In this document: positions 18,064 to 27,646 of the stretch, one piece after another
Position numbering within the stretch: position 1 is the first letter of the stretch
Layout of the letters: each line of letters starts with the position of its first letter
The notes under the pieces: generated by a model
The model's input: only the letters and a program-made list of their open reading frames with translations
Told to the model about the DNA's origin: nothing
Databases searched by the model: none
Source of the DNA: Bacillota bacterium
GTDB lineage: Bacteria > Bacillota > Limnochordia > Darwinibacteriales > DTU012
Length of the DNA stretch: 64,000 bases
Assembly (NCBI GenBank): GCA_012520795.1
Contig: JAAYNP010000003.1
Coordinates: 1 to 64,000 of the forward strand
Reading direction: 5' to 3'
Program-made: the position numbers and the translations under genes

Positions 18064-19659
18064 CTATGCCGTCAGGGTCTTGCGGGGAATGCAAAGTTTA
18101 TCTCCTGGAAGGATCCGGACGGGTTCCCGCTCCCTCAGCCATGAATTGGCTTCCAGAATGGCCTCCAGAGAGGTGTGGTACTGCCGCGACAGTTTCCATA
18201 AAGTATCGGTCTCATGAACGAAGACATAAGTAATCGTGGGCGGATCTTCCTCCATCGGCGGAACTTCTACAGCTTCGACCACAATATCCCGCTGTACCGG
18301 CTCAATCACCTTGAGCAGCGACCGGTAAGCGACATCGGCTTCGATAGTCTCCCGGTTGATCAAATCCAAGCTAATTTGGGAAATATCGATTTCCAACTCA
18401 GCTACCATCCCCGGCTGGACTCCCCCGATGGCAATCATCTGCTGAAACGGTACCGCATTGCTGAAGGAAACCCGGTACAAAGGCTTGTGTTCTTCTTCGG
18501 TATGGGCAAGGTATGTGACATCGATGCTGATCCCGCCTTCAACATAGACTTTGTCATCATCGATGCGGTAGTCCACATTTACCACCCGGCCTTCAGCAGC
18601 AATGATTTCCCTAATGGGCGGATAATTGCTGGCAAGCTCAATGACACCCTGCGCTGCCGATTGCTGGCTTTTTTCATTTACCACATGATCCAGCATCACT
18701 GTTTCAGTCCGGCTTTCCACAACACAGCCCCCGGAGCCGGATAAACCGTGCACAATCCTGACTTGCCTGGATTCGTACAGATCCAGTTTGAACCTCAAGT
18801 CACCGCTCAAAAAGAAGCTATTGTCCGCCAGGTTCAGATCCACTTTCAGATCGGCCATCACTTCTGGTTTAACGGCAATTTCCGCACTTTTGGCTTCGTT
18901 GGGGATACTGACGGTAAACGGAAATGCCTTTGGATAAGCGTAAGATTGAACGCTGCCTGCCTCATTCAAACAGATTACGCCCAGATTGATGTTGCCGGTG
19001 AGAGTGATCTGGCTTGGTTCTACATGAGTTGATTCGATATGGGGCGCGAAATTTGCATCCAAAACAAACTTGACTTGATCCTCCGTCTCTACTGCCAGTT
19101 CCCGGGCTACGGAGAGTGCTGTGACCGCTGTCTTCAACAGCGGCTGGATTGTGAAAATGCCTTCTTCAACAGCCAGTTTCTTTGGCGGTTTGACACTGGC
19201 ATTTGTGACAGCTTGAATGCGGTACCGCTGTTTTACCCGTGCCGAAAACTGCACTAGAAGATCTACATCAACGGCCCTTTGATCGTGCTTCACCTGGCAT
19301 TCCAGCCCTAAGAGATCAACTTTGGCATGAACCAGCATCCCTGCTTCTGCACCAATGAGTTCGACATAATCGCTGAAAGTGATTGCCTGGCGGTAGGAGA
19401 CAACCTGGTAATTCGGTGGTTCGTCGTCGAAGCCCTCAGCAACGTAGACCACTTTCAGATCAACATATCCCTCCAAATTGACTTTGTCTGCAGCTGCCAC
19501 TGCATCGCTGATCACGGCTGTTGGCTTGATCCAGGCGATCCGGCCGATGCTGGGAGCTGATCCGGACAAATCAAGTGTGGTCTGAAGCACTGACTGGGCT
19601 GAATTCTCACCTACCAGGCTCTCTACACGCAAAATCTCTTCTTTTATATTGAGACTCAT
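18064..19659 (-). CDS. SPOCS (DUF3794) repeats plus C-terminal LysM spore-envelope type protein
   Basis: Repeated DUF3794-like segments (e.g. AWIKPTAVISDAVAAADKVNLEGYVDLKVVYVA...) and LysM VHETDTLWKLSRQYHTSLEAILEANSWL...ILPGDKLCIP. Confidence 0.85.
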   Translation of the reverse strand: MSLNIKEEILRVESLVGENSAQSVLQTTLDLSGSAPSIGRIAWIKPTAVISDAVAAADKVNLEGYVDLKVVYVAEGFDDEPPNYQVVSYRQAITFSDYVELIGAEAGMLVHAKVDLLGLECQVKHDQRAVDVDLLVQFSARVKQRYRIQAVTNASVKPPKKLAVEEGIFTIQPLLKTAVTALSVARELAVETEDQVKFVLDANFAPHIESTHVEPSQITLTGNINLGVICLNEAGSVQSYAYPKAFPFTVSIPNEAKSAEIAVKPEVMADLKVDLNLADNSFFLSGDLRFKLDLYESRQVRIVHGLSGSGGCVVESRTETVMLDHVVNEKSQQSAAQGVIELASNYPPIREIIAAEGRVVNVDYRIDDDKVYVEGGISIDVTYLAHTEEEHKPLYRVSFSNAVPFQQMIAIGGVQPGMVAELEIDISQISLDLINRETIEADVAYRSLLKVIEPVQRDIVVEAVEVPPMEEDPPTITYVFVHETDTLWKLSRQYHTSLEAILEANSWLREREPVRILPGDKLCIPRKTLTA

Positions 19660-19770
19660 GCTGTTCCCCCCTTGTGTTTGCCTCTTGGATTTACGCCACA
19701 ATTCAGTTATATATATGAACCATCGTCCAAAAAGATGTTCACAAAGTGAACAAAGCTTTGCCAAAGGATT

Positions 19771-21036
19771 TCACAAATTCTTGCTGATGCTGAAGTGGTT
19801 CCGGATTGCAGCCCAAAAGCGGGGATCCTCCTCGCCAAGGCTGTCGACAACAATTCCTGCAAGGTTGTAGCGGTTGGCCAAGCCCAGGATTTGACTCAAC
19901 TGTTCCAGGGATGAAAGCCGCAGCTGCCGCTCTTCCTGTTTCTGAATAAACCGGTAAAAGCTTTTGCCCTGACTGTCTGCTTCCAGCCGCGCTCCATGGC
20001 GGAAAGCCTTGCCCATGGCTTCACTGTAACTCAGCCGCTGCCAATCGTCAGGTTCCGCCTGGTTCCACATTGACGCAAAAACAGGCACCGCCAATAAGAT
20101 TTTATAAGCCGGTACATAGTTGAGCATCTGATGCAGCAGCTGCTCGCAGCGGTTTTTGTCCAGTACCGGAGTATTAAACTCCGGGGGCGGCAGTCTGATC
20201 ACCACTTGATCCGCAATCCTGCCGGCGGCAGTGAAGTCAATGCCTCCTAAAAGATTCCAGCGGGGCATTTCTCTGGTCAGTGTGATGATCAGCCGGCAGC
20301 CTCCAATCTGTTTCTTGATGGAACGGAGAAGCCTGCAATAGCGGTACCCGTCAACGCGGGAGATATGCTCCCATCCAAGCCAAATCCCGTCTACTTTGGT
20401 TACAAGCTCCCTGCAGAGCTGCAAAAAGTCCCTGCGCATTCTGCGCCTGGTCAGGACTGTATGGATGCTGATCAGCTCATCTGCCTCATCGAACACAACC
20501 CGGGCGATTTTGGGGCATTTGATCGGCTGGGCAAAACGGGGCACTCCCTGCTCAGGGTTCATGGCAAAAAACACCCCGGTCAACAGCTCTTGATGGGCTG
20601 TGAAGGATTCCTGGGCTTGGAGGCCTTCCGCCAGCACCCCCCATACTTCCCGATCGTAGAAAATCAACTGCTGACCTGGGTAGATGTCCTTCTTGTAATG
20701 ATCAAAAAAGGCTCCCGTCCCTACCTGGTAGTGCTCGGCAATACTATTCAGCGTTTCTCCCGGCTGGACAACGTGGATCCGGCGGGGGATGGGCAGTTTT
20801 GCCTGGTTGAGCAGGGCATACACCTCTTCGCCGGCAATACCGTCAATTCTGAGCCGGTAATCGCGCTGAAAAAACTGGAGTGCTTCCTGGGTAAGGTATC
20901 CAAAGATCTGGTCAACCGGCCCCGGTTCATAACCAAAGTCTTTCAGCCTTTGCTGCAGTTCGCCCACATCACTGCCTCGTGATCCAAGCCTGAGAACCCT
21001 GGCCCCCAGCTTGGGCTTTTTCCTTCCACCCAGCAT
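19771..21036 (-). CDS. Peptidoglycan-binding domain + LysM + GH18-like domain protein (spore cell-wall protein, YaaH/SleL-like fold)
   Basis: LGSRGSDVGELQQRLKDFGYEPGPVDQIFGYLTQEALQFFQRDYRL; VVQPGETLNSIAEHYQV; GH18-like region with DGIWLGWE. Confidence 0.8.
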   Translation of the reverse strand: MLGGRKKPKLGARVLRLGSRGSDVGELQQRLKDFGYEPGPVDQIFGYLTQEALQFFQRDYRLRIDGIAGEEVYALLNQAKLPIPRRIHVVQPGETLNSIAEHYQVGTGAFFDHYKKDIYPGQQLIFYDREVWGVLAEGLQAQESFTAHQELLTGVFFAMNPEQGVPRFAQPIKCPKIARVVFDEADELISIHTVLTRRRMRRDFLQLCRELVTKVDGIWLGWEHISRVDGYRYCRLLRSIKKQIGGCRLIITLTREMPRWNLLGGIDFTAAGRIADQVVIRLPPPEFNTPVLDKNRCEQLLHQMLNYVPAYKILLAVPVFASMWNQAEPDDWQRLSYSEAMGKAFRHGARLEADSQGKSFYRFIQKQEERQLRLSSLEQLSQILGLANRYNLAGIVVDSLGEEDPRFWAAIRNHFSISKNL

Positions 21037-21132
21037 GCTTTCACGCCCTCTCCTTAATAATTATGAACGGGCATAAAAAAAAAGCACCGTTTTCAATCGG
21101 CGATGCTTAACGATGCTTTTCAATCCGGGCTG

Positions 21133-21456
21133 CTACATACCTTCTGCCGTGCCGCACGAGACGGCTCCAATCCGGTGATCATCCACGGTCAATTCAACTG
21201 TCTGGGTCAAAACATCTGCATACGTGTAGGAAAGCCTTTTAACCGCGCTGGATTTATCCAGCCTGATTACAAAGATATTCGGGTAAGTGTTCTCGAGGAT
21301 GCCTTCTGCTTCCACAACTTTCTTCCGTCCTTTATTCGCCTTTAACCTAATTTTTTTCCCAACACAAGCATCCAGGTTGAGCTTGATCTGCTCCAAAGGA
21401 TTGGTATTTGTTGGCACTACGCTCACCTTCACCTTCCTCTTACAGTGTCTAAGCAA
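21133..21456 (-). CDS. veg: Veg protein; true start probably a downstream GTG
   Basis: PLEQIKLNLDACVGKKIRLKANKGRKKVVEAEGILENTYPNIFVIRLD; between yabG and spore genes as in Bacillus. Confidence 0.9.
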   Translation of the reverse strand: MLRHCKRKVKVSVVPTNTNPLEQIKLNLDACVGKKIRLKANKGRKKVVEAEGILENTYPNIFVIRLDKSSAVKRLSYTYADVLTQTVELTVDDHRIGAVSCGTAEGM

Positions 21457-21565
21457 ATTATACTACAGCATCCACAGCTTGTCAAAACAAATAATTTTAT
21501 CAAAGAACAGCTATCCGTGTCAAGGTGGAAATTTACATTACCGTGATTTTTTTTCAAGATCTGTG

Positions 21566-22438
21566 TCAAGTATATGATTCCGTCGGCAGCCACGACTCAA
21601 GCCTGGGGAACCCCTGGCGCAGTTTGCCTCGGGTTTCAATGCCGCCGATGCCGTCTTTGCCGCTGATGGTGGTATAGAACAGCTCCGGCAAATCCACCAC
21701 CTGTGTGAACGGTGTGTAGGCCAGTTTCTCGGCAACAAAAACCGGATCATAACAATGGATCATCACCCGTTCGGGGGCGCTGGCGAAATTGGCACCCGCC
21801 TCAATCAAAGATTCAAAATGGCTTTGACAGGCACCGGCAATGATTGCCAGCCCATCCCGGTTGGTATCATAAAGGCGGGCCTGCTTTACTGTCTCCACAA
21901 AATACTGGCTCGAACGGTAGTTGATCAGGAAGTCGCGGCTGCCCTGTTTGCGCAACAGCCCATCATGGCCTGTGATAACCAAAATATCCGGCCGGTGTTT
22001 TTCCAATACCTCCCTGATCTTCCTGGGCTGTTCCGCTTCCGGAATATGCAGCCCGATCACAGGGACACTGAGATTCCGGTATAAAGTCAGGCATTGCTTG
22101 AGGTAATGCTCTTCTCCGTCGATGTGAAGCACTTTGCCCGGTATGGGGACATAATCGGCACGGACTGCTTCCAGCCGGTAATTCCGCTGCGGCTTTGGCT
22201 TGGCCCGTTCAAATACAACCCTTGCAATTATGGCCTTCAGCCCCGAGGGGCTGCTTGGCTTAACCCGGTAATCGAGGACAATCAGGTCATCCAACGGGCT
22301 GTCTGCGAACAAACGGACATTGACACCGATCAACTGGGCCACAGGCGGATCGGTGCCGAGAATACGCCGCACATAAAACACTATGTCTTGGCCGTAAGAA
22401 CGCCGGGTGGCCATATCACCCACGCCAACCTTTTTCAT
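21566..22438 (-). CDS. yabG: Sporulation peptidase YabG
   Basis: VGDMATRRSYGQDIVFYVRRI...VLHIDGEEHYLKQCLTLY...PDILVITGHDGLL...ACQSHFESLIEAGANFASAPERVMIHCYDPVF. Confidence 0.95.
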   Translation of the reverse strand: MKKVGVGDMATRRSYGQDIVFYVRRILGTDPPVAQLIGVNVRLFADSPLDDLIVLDYRVKPSSPSGLKAIIARVVFERAKPKPQRNYRLEAVRADYVPIPGKVLHIDGEEHYLKQCLTLYRNLSVPVIGLHIPEAEQPRKIREVLEKHRPDILVITGHDGLLRKQGSRDFLINYRSSQYFVETVKQARLYDTNRDGLAIIAGACQSHFESLIEAGANFASAPERVMIHCYDPVFVAEKLAYTPFTQVVDLPELFYTTISGKDGIGGIETRGKLRQGFPRLESWLPTESYT

Positions 22439-22461
22439 GTGGACACCTCCGCCTGATATAC

Positions 22462-22487
22462 AGTTTATGAAGCTTGAAAAAAGTAGT
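22462..22487 (-). promoter_or_regulatory. Candidate sigma-K promoter for yabG
   Basis: Minus strand AC-N16-CATAAACTG against the SigK consensus AC-N16/17-CATANNNTA. Confidence 0.5.
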
Positions 22488-22514
22488 GCTTACCCTGCAC
22501 AAAATAGGAAAGCA

Positions 22515-23387
22515 CTACTCTTTGGAGGCCCGCAGTTTCTGCGTCAGCTCGCCAAACTGTTCAAGCGAAAGTGATTCTCCTCGGACTTTGAGGGGCAGGT
22601 TCAGTTCTTCCAAGATCTGGCCAAATTGCTGATCCGTGACACCCCAGTCCTGGCAGAGGCCTTGAAGTGTGTTTTTCAACGTCTTCCGCCGCTGCGAAAA
22701 GGCAGCGCGGATCACTGCAAACAGGGCTTCCCGATCTACCTGCACACACGGCGGGCGGGGGCTCAATTTGATGATCGCCGATTCCACATCGGGAGGGGGC
22801 ACAAACACCGTCTTGGGGACTTTCGCGATTGTTTCCACGTCAGCATGGTACCGGACAGCCAGAGTGAGCAGGCCGTAGTCCTTGGTGCCGGGTGCAGCCT
22901 GAATCCGCTGAGCTACTTCTTTTTGGACCATCACAACAATCGGATCAAAAGCCAGATCCCCCTCAAGGGCTTTGATAATCAAAGGTGAGGTGAGATAATA
23001 AGGCAGGTTTGCCACCAGGCTCACCCGCTCCCCCTTCCAGCCCTGATCTCTGAGGAGCTTTTCCCAGTCAAGCTTAAGAGCGTCGCCAAAAACCAGATGG
23101 ACATTGGGCAGATTCAGGTTTTCCCGGAACACAGCCACCAAATCAGGATCGATCTCAATGGTGACCACCTGCCGGCATGCGTGAGCCAGGGCATATGTCA
23201 GTGTCCCCAGCCCGGTTCCAATTTCCAGCGCAAACTGACCCGGCTGCAGCCCGGCACTGGCCACGATTTTCCGGAGGATGTTCCGATCCACGAGAAAGTT
23301 CTGGCCAAAACGCTTTTTGAAGCGGATTTGGTATTGCTGCATCAGGGCTTTTACCGCCCGCGGGCTGACCAATTCGTTGTAATCCAC
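22515..23387 (-). CDS. rsmA: 16S rRNA (adenine1518/1519-N6)-dimethyltransferase RsmA/KsgA
   Basis: RFKKRFGQNFLVDRNILRKIV; LEIGTGLGTLTYALAHA; VANLPYYLTSPLI. Confidence 0.97.
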   Translation of the reverse strand: MDYNELVSPRAVKALMQQYQIRFKKRFGQNFLVDRNILRKIVASAGLQPGQFALEIGTGLGTLTYALAHACRQVVTIEIDPDLVAVFRENLNLPNVHLVFGDALKLDWEKLLRDQGWKGERVSLVANLPYYLTSPLIIKALEGDLAFDPIVVMVQKEVAQRIQAAPGTKDYGLLTLAVRYHADVETIAKVPKTVFVPPPDVESAIIKLSPRPPCVQVDREALFAVIRAAFSQRRKTLKNTLQGLCQDWGVTDQQFGQILEELNLPLKVRGESLSLEQFGELTQKLRASKE

Positions 23388-23417
23388 AGCTAAACTTCCT
23401 TCCAGACGGGCTTGGGG

Positions 23418-23645
23418 CTAAATAGAATCTTGCTCCCAAAACAGCAAATCCAGTTTGCCGTTGGTCAGTTCGTTCAGTTTCTGATTAATGTATTGTTGTT
23501 CATATTCATCCAGGTTATCCAGCAAGACAAGAATCTGCTCGAATTGGCCCTCGCTAATCAGGCCTTTGGCCAAGAGCTGTTCACATACGGCGATAAACTT
23601 CAGCCTTACCCGCTCCAGCTCCTCAAACAACCCCATCGATCTCAC
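23418..23645 (-). CDS. Hypothetical 75-aa helical protein, overlapping the dnaB 3' end
   Basis: MRSMGLFEELERVRLKFIAVCEQLLAKGLISEGQFEQILVLLDNLDEYEQQYINQKLNELTNG...; coupled to dnaB by a 4-nt overlap. Confidence 0.65.
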   Translation of the reverse strand: MRSMGLFEELERVRLKFIAVCEQLLAKGLISEGQFEQILVLLDNLDEYEQQYINQKLNELTNGKLDLLFWEQDSI

Positions 23646-25027
23646 TGCCCCTCTGTATACTCATCGATAAACCGCGTGTATTCCTTGATAAACCTCAGCT
23701 TCACCGTCCCGGTGGGCCCTTTCCTTTGCTTGGCAAAAATGACTTCCACTTCTCCTTCAGTGCCCTCGGATTCAGCCTGTTCCGGGTAGTAGTAGTCATG
23801 GCGGTACAGGAACATGACCACATCGGCAAATTCCTCGATATTCCCTGAATCCCTCAGGTCTGACATTAAGGGGTGTTTGTCGGTCCGGCTTTCAACCCCC
23901 CGATTCAGCTGCGAGATAAGAATGATCGGCACATCCAGTTCACCGGCTAAATCCCGCAGTTCCCGCACCATTTCACCGACAACCAGTGCCCAGTTCCGGC
24001 CTGCGCTGTGGCTCGGCGGTTTAATCAGCTGCAGATAATCAATGACTATCAAGCCCAGATCCGGCTGGCTGGCTTTCACCTTCCGGGCCAAGGCTCTGAT
24101 TTCCGTAACAGTCAACCCTCTTCTGTCCACAATGGTAATGGGCAGCCTGTATAGATCATCGAACACACTTTGGGCTCTGGCCATCTGTTCATCGCTGAGG
24201 CGCGTTTGGTACTCCAAGGCAGTGATCTCGAAATCGCCCTTTTCTTTGTAAGGGAAAAACTCGGACAAGACAATCCGATCGCCAATCTGTTCATCATCCA
24301 TCTCCAGGCTGAATATCAAAACAGGAACGCTGCGCTTGGCCACGTTGACAACCATATTCAATGCGAATGCGGTTTTCCCCATGCTGGGCCGGGCCGCCAG
24401 AATGATCAAATCCTTTTTCTTAAACCCGGTAGTCATGGCATCAACACAAGGGAACTGTACAGTCAAACCATGAGCCCCTTCCAGGCCTTGACGCCTTTCC
24501 ATTAATCTAATATAGCATTTGCTGAGCACTTCCAGCAGAGATTTGACATCCGAAGCACTATCAAGATGTGTTTCGGTCGCGGCAAAAATCAGCTCCTGCG
24601 CCAGGGCTTGAATCTCAGCCAGATCCTGCCCTTCTTCGTTGATCACCAGGTTTTCGACTTCCCAGGCTGCTTCCAGAATCCGTCTTAAGCCGGCTTTTAA
24701 CCGCATCACATCCACGCTGGGCTCCAGCTCGCTGATGGCTACGATCGACTCAGTCAGCCCCATCAATACTTCCGCAGGATTGGCGATTGCCTTGGTTTTC
24801 CGCAGCTGATTGTAGATCTGGGTATAAGAAATGCGGCCCGATTCTGTATAAAGGCTCCACACCGTCTCATAAATCTTGCGGTGCTCAGGATAGTAGAAAT
24901 GCTCAGGGCGCAGCCTTTCCACAACATTATCAATTTCTTGCGGATACTTGATTAAAATGCCCAATACCCGCTTTTCAGCCTCAATGTCCACCGGCAGTGT
25001 TGACAATGATTTAGGAATCGAACTCAT
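23642..25027 (-). CDS. dnaB: Replicative DNA helicase DnaB
   Basis: AEKRVLGILIKYPQEIDNVVERLRPEHFYYPEHRKIYE; ILAARPSMGKTAFALNM; VIDYLQLI; ILISQLNRGVESRTDKHPLMSDLRDSGNIEEFADVV. Confidence 0.95.
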   Translation of the reverse strand: MSSIPKSLSTLPVDIEAEKRVLGILIKYPQEIDNVVERLRPEHFYYPEHRKIYETVWSLYTESGRISYTQIYNQLRKTKAIANPAEVLMGLTESIVAISELEPSVDVMRLKAGLRRILEAAWEVENLVINEEGQDLAEIQALAQELIFAATETHLDSASDVKSLLEVLSKCYIRLMERRQGLEGAHGLTVQFPCVDAMTTGFKKKDLIILAARPSMGKTAFALNMVVNVAKRSVPVLIFSLEMDDEQIGDRIVLSEFFPYKEKGDFEITALEYQTRLSDEQMARAQSVFDDLYRLPITIVDRRGLTVTEIRALARKVKASQPDLGLIVIDYLQLIKPPSHSAGRNWALVVGEMVRELRDLAGELDVPIILISQLNRGVESRTDKHPLMSDLRDSGNIEEFADVVMFLYRHDYYYPEQAESEGTEGEVEVIFAKQRKGPTGTVKLRFIKEYTRFIDEYTEGQ

Positions 25028-25679
25028 CGGGGAATAACTCCTTCCACTTTCGCTCTGACTCAGGATGGATGCTTGACTGGGTTTGGGCTTGGTTCAATAC
25101 TTTGGCCAAATAGGGCTTGTCCAGCAGCTGTTGGTAGGTTGTGACTCCTTCCATGAGCCAATGCCTTAATATTCCTTCCAGGTACCCAATGTGGGGGTTG
25201 CCGATCGAACTGCGCATTTCTTCGATAGCCACGGCAATCACCTCATGGGACAACCCTTGTTTTTCCACCCAGAACATCAACCGCTGCATTTCCTCCGGAG
25301 TGGGGACTCCCACTCTGTTTGTCCAAAAGTTGATCAGCCATTCAAATCCTTTTTGCAGTGGGTCCAATAATTCCACATCCGGATCCACAGGCGTCAGATC
25401 GGGAATGCAGAGTCTAACCTCGCTCCCGTCGTCAACAATCCATCCATGATCCGCCAAACAAGCCAAGGCTTTGCTGACTTCCGCCTCGCTGATATTCATT
25501 GCTTCACTGATTAAGGCAGCGTTTACAGGCTGATGCTGCTGTTCAAACATGGCCATGTTAATCCAGACCATCACCGCGGTGATGCCCAGGGCCTTTTGAG
25601 CGATCAACAGCTCGACCGGAACTTGCAGCGGCAGTTTTTCCAGGCCTTTGATTATAAGATTATCTGAACGTGACGACAT
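25011..25679 (-). CDS. DnaD-domain protein
   Basis: N-terminal winged-helix-like region then DnaD-like tail (GFEWLINFWTNRVGVPTPEEMQRLMFWVEKQGLSHEVIAVAIEEM...YLEGILRHW). Confidence 0.82.
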   Translation of the reverse strand: MSSRSDNLIIKGLEKLPLQVPVELLIAQKALGITAVMVWINMAMFEQQHQPVNAALISEAMNISEAEVSKALACLADHGWIVDDGSEVRLCIPDLTPVDPDVELLDPLQKGFEWLINFWTNRVGVPTPEEMQRLMFWVEKQGLSHEVIAVAIEEMRSSIGNPHIGYLEGILRHWLMEGVTTYQQLLDKPYLAKVLNQAQTQSSIHPESERKWKELFPDEFDS

Positions 25680-27568
25680 TACCCATCATCCTTCGCCTGA
25701 ATTGCGTCTATAAGCTTTTCCCATTGTTGATAACAAGCTTCAAGCTTTGCCATCAATGCATGGTATTCTTGATTAGTCTGTTTTATCTTCTCCGGATCCT
25801 GATAGAGCTCCGGCCGGGACAAAAGCTCTTCCAACTCGGCTTTTTTCTCCTCACAGCTGATAATCTCCATTTCCAGCTGCTGCTGTTGCCGCTTAAAGCC
25901 GGTTCCCGTTTGGCGAGGTTTGCTTTTTGCCCCAGCCGCCGGTTGCTTTGCTTTTTGTTCCTGTCTTTGCACCTGATCCTGCCGGGCCTTTAAGTATTCC
26001 CGATACTGGGAGTAATTACCTGCAAACTCAGTAATCCGGCCTCCGTCCAGGATCCAGATCTTAGTGGCCAACAAATCAACCAAATAACGATCATGAGTGA
26101 CGAAAAGCATGGTTCCGGTATATCCACCGAGGGCTTGGGCCACTGCTGTGCGTGCATAGATATCCAGGTGGTTGGTGGGTTCATCCAAGAGCAAGAAGTT
26201 TGGTGCGGCAAGGAACAGTTTGGCGAGCAAAAGCCTGTTGCGCTCGCCTCCGCTCAGCACGTTTACAGGTTGAAAAACCTGTTCTCCTCTAAACAAGAAT
26301 CGTGCCAAAACACTGCGCAGCTGTCCGTAATCCAGGTCGTATGTCAAGTACAGCTCATGAAGGACACTCTGGTTATGTTCAAATTCCAGTTCCTGGCCAA
26401 AATACCCCACATCGACATTGACACCCCATTTGATCTCACCGGTACAGTCAAGGCGCCCGGCCAGGATCTTTAACAAGGTTGATTTGCCGGAACCATTGGC
26501 TCCAAGCAAGGCGATCCTGTCGCCGTGCCTGATGGCCCCGCTGACATGATCCAGTACTACCCGATCGTAGGCCTTCGTGACATCGTCGAATTCCACCACT
26601 TTGATACCGCTTGCCCGCCTCGGTTTGAACTGGAATTCCATGGTTTCCGGCTCGGGGCCCACGGTAATTGGCTTCAGTTTCTCAAGCTTTCTGGCCCGGC
26701 TTTTGGCCTGCGCAGCCCTGGTCCCGGCACCAAATCTCCTAACAAACTCCTCAATCCGGGCGATTTCCTCCTGCTGCTTCCGGGCCTGTATGCGGGCTTG
26801 GGACAGCCGCTGTTCCCGCTGGGTTTGATAAGCGGAAAAGCTGCCTTTGAACTCATACAGGCGGTGATCAGCCAATTCCCAAATCTTGGTGGCAAACCTA
26901 TCCAGAAAATAGCGGTCATGCGAGACCACGATGATTGCCTTTGGGTATTTTTGCAGGAAATCCTCCAGCCATTCCAACGCCTCCAAATCCAGATGATTCG
27001 AAGGTTCGTCCAAGAGCAGCAGATCCGGTTCTTCCAACAACAGCCGGGCAAGCTGCGCCCTGACTCTCTGGCCTCCACTCAACGCCGTCAGCGGCTTGGC
27101 CAAATCTACAAGGGCCAGGCCCAACCCTAAAACCACACTGTTGATCCGGGCGTGGTATGTATAGCCGCCTTCCATTTCCCAACGCTGCTGCAGATCGGCA
27201 TACTGCCGCATGGCAGCATCGAGCTGAACAGAGGCTTGATCTGCGCTGCTTTTTGCCAGCTCCCGCTCTAACTGCCGCATCTGCCTCTCCACTTCCATCA
27301 GCCCAGCAAAGGGCTGGGACAAATACTGTTCCAAAGTCAGAACCCCATCCGGCAAGAGCTGCTGCAGGTAACCAATGCGGTAATTCGGCGGTTTGAGAAT
27401 ATCACCGTGATCGAGGAGTACTTCACCAGTCAGGATCCTGAGCAGAGTGGTCTTTCCCACCCCGTTGGCTCCCACCAGGCCTATATGGTCACCTGGGCTG
27501 ATTGTTGCTGAAACACCGGCAAACACCAGCTGATCAGCATAATACTTCGTCAGGTTGTGGATTTGCAT
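25679..27568 (-). CDS. ABC-F family ATP-binding protein
   Basis: Two ABC domains: GANGVGKTTLLRIL/LSGGQRVRAQLARLL and GANGSGKSTLLKIL/LSGGERNRLLLAKL; C-terminal coiled coil. Confidence 0.95.
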   Translation of the reverse strand: MQIHNLTKYYADQLVFAGVSATISPGDHIGLVGANGVGKTTLLRILTGEVLLDHGDILKPPNYRIGYLQQLLPDGVLTLEQYLSQPFAGLMEVERQMRQLERELAKSSADQASVQLDAAMRQYADLQQRWEMEGGYTYHARINSVVLGLGLALVDLAKPLTALSGGQRVRAQLARLLLEEPDLLLLDEPSNHLDLEALEWLEDFLQKYPKAIIVVSHDRYFLDRFATKIWELADHRLYEFKGSFSAYQTQREQRLSQARIQARKQQEEIARIEEFVRRFGAGTRAAQAKSRARKLEKLKPITVGPEPETMEFQFKPRRASGIKVVEFDDVTKAYDRVVLDHVSGAIRHGDRIALLGANGSGKSTLLKILAGRLDCTGEIKWGVNVDVGYFGQELEFEHNQSVLHELYLTYDLDYGQLRSVLARFLFRGEQVFQPVNVLSGGERNRLLLAKLFLAAPNFLLLDEPTNHLDIYARTAVAQALGGYTGTMLFVTHDRYLVDLLATKIWILDGGRITEFAGNYSQYREYLKARQDQVQRQEQKAKQPAAGAKSKPRQTGTGFKRQQQQLEMEIISCEEKKAELEELLSRPELYQDPEKIKQTNQEYHALMAKLEACYQQWEKLIDAIQAKDDG

Positions 27569-27646
27569 GGTGAATCCTCCTGCATACTAATACCACATTA
27601 GCCTGCGCAATTCCTGTTGCATAAAATATGCAGAGGAGGTGGTAGA

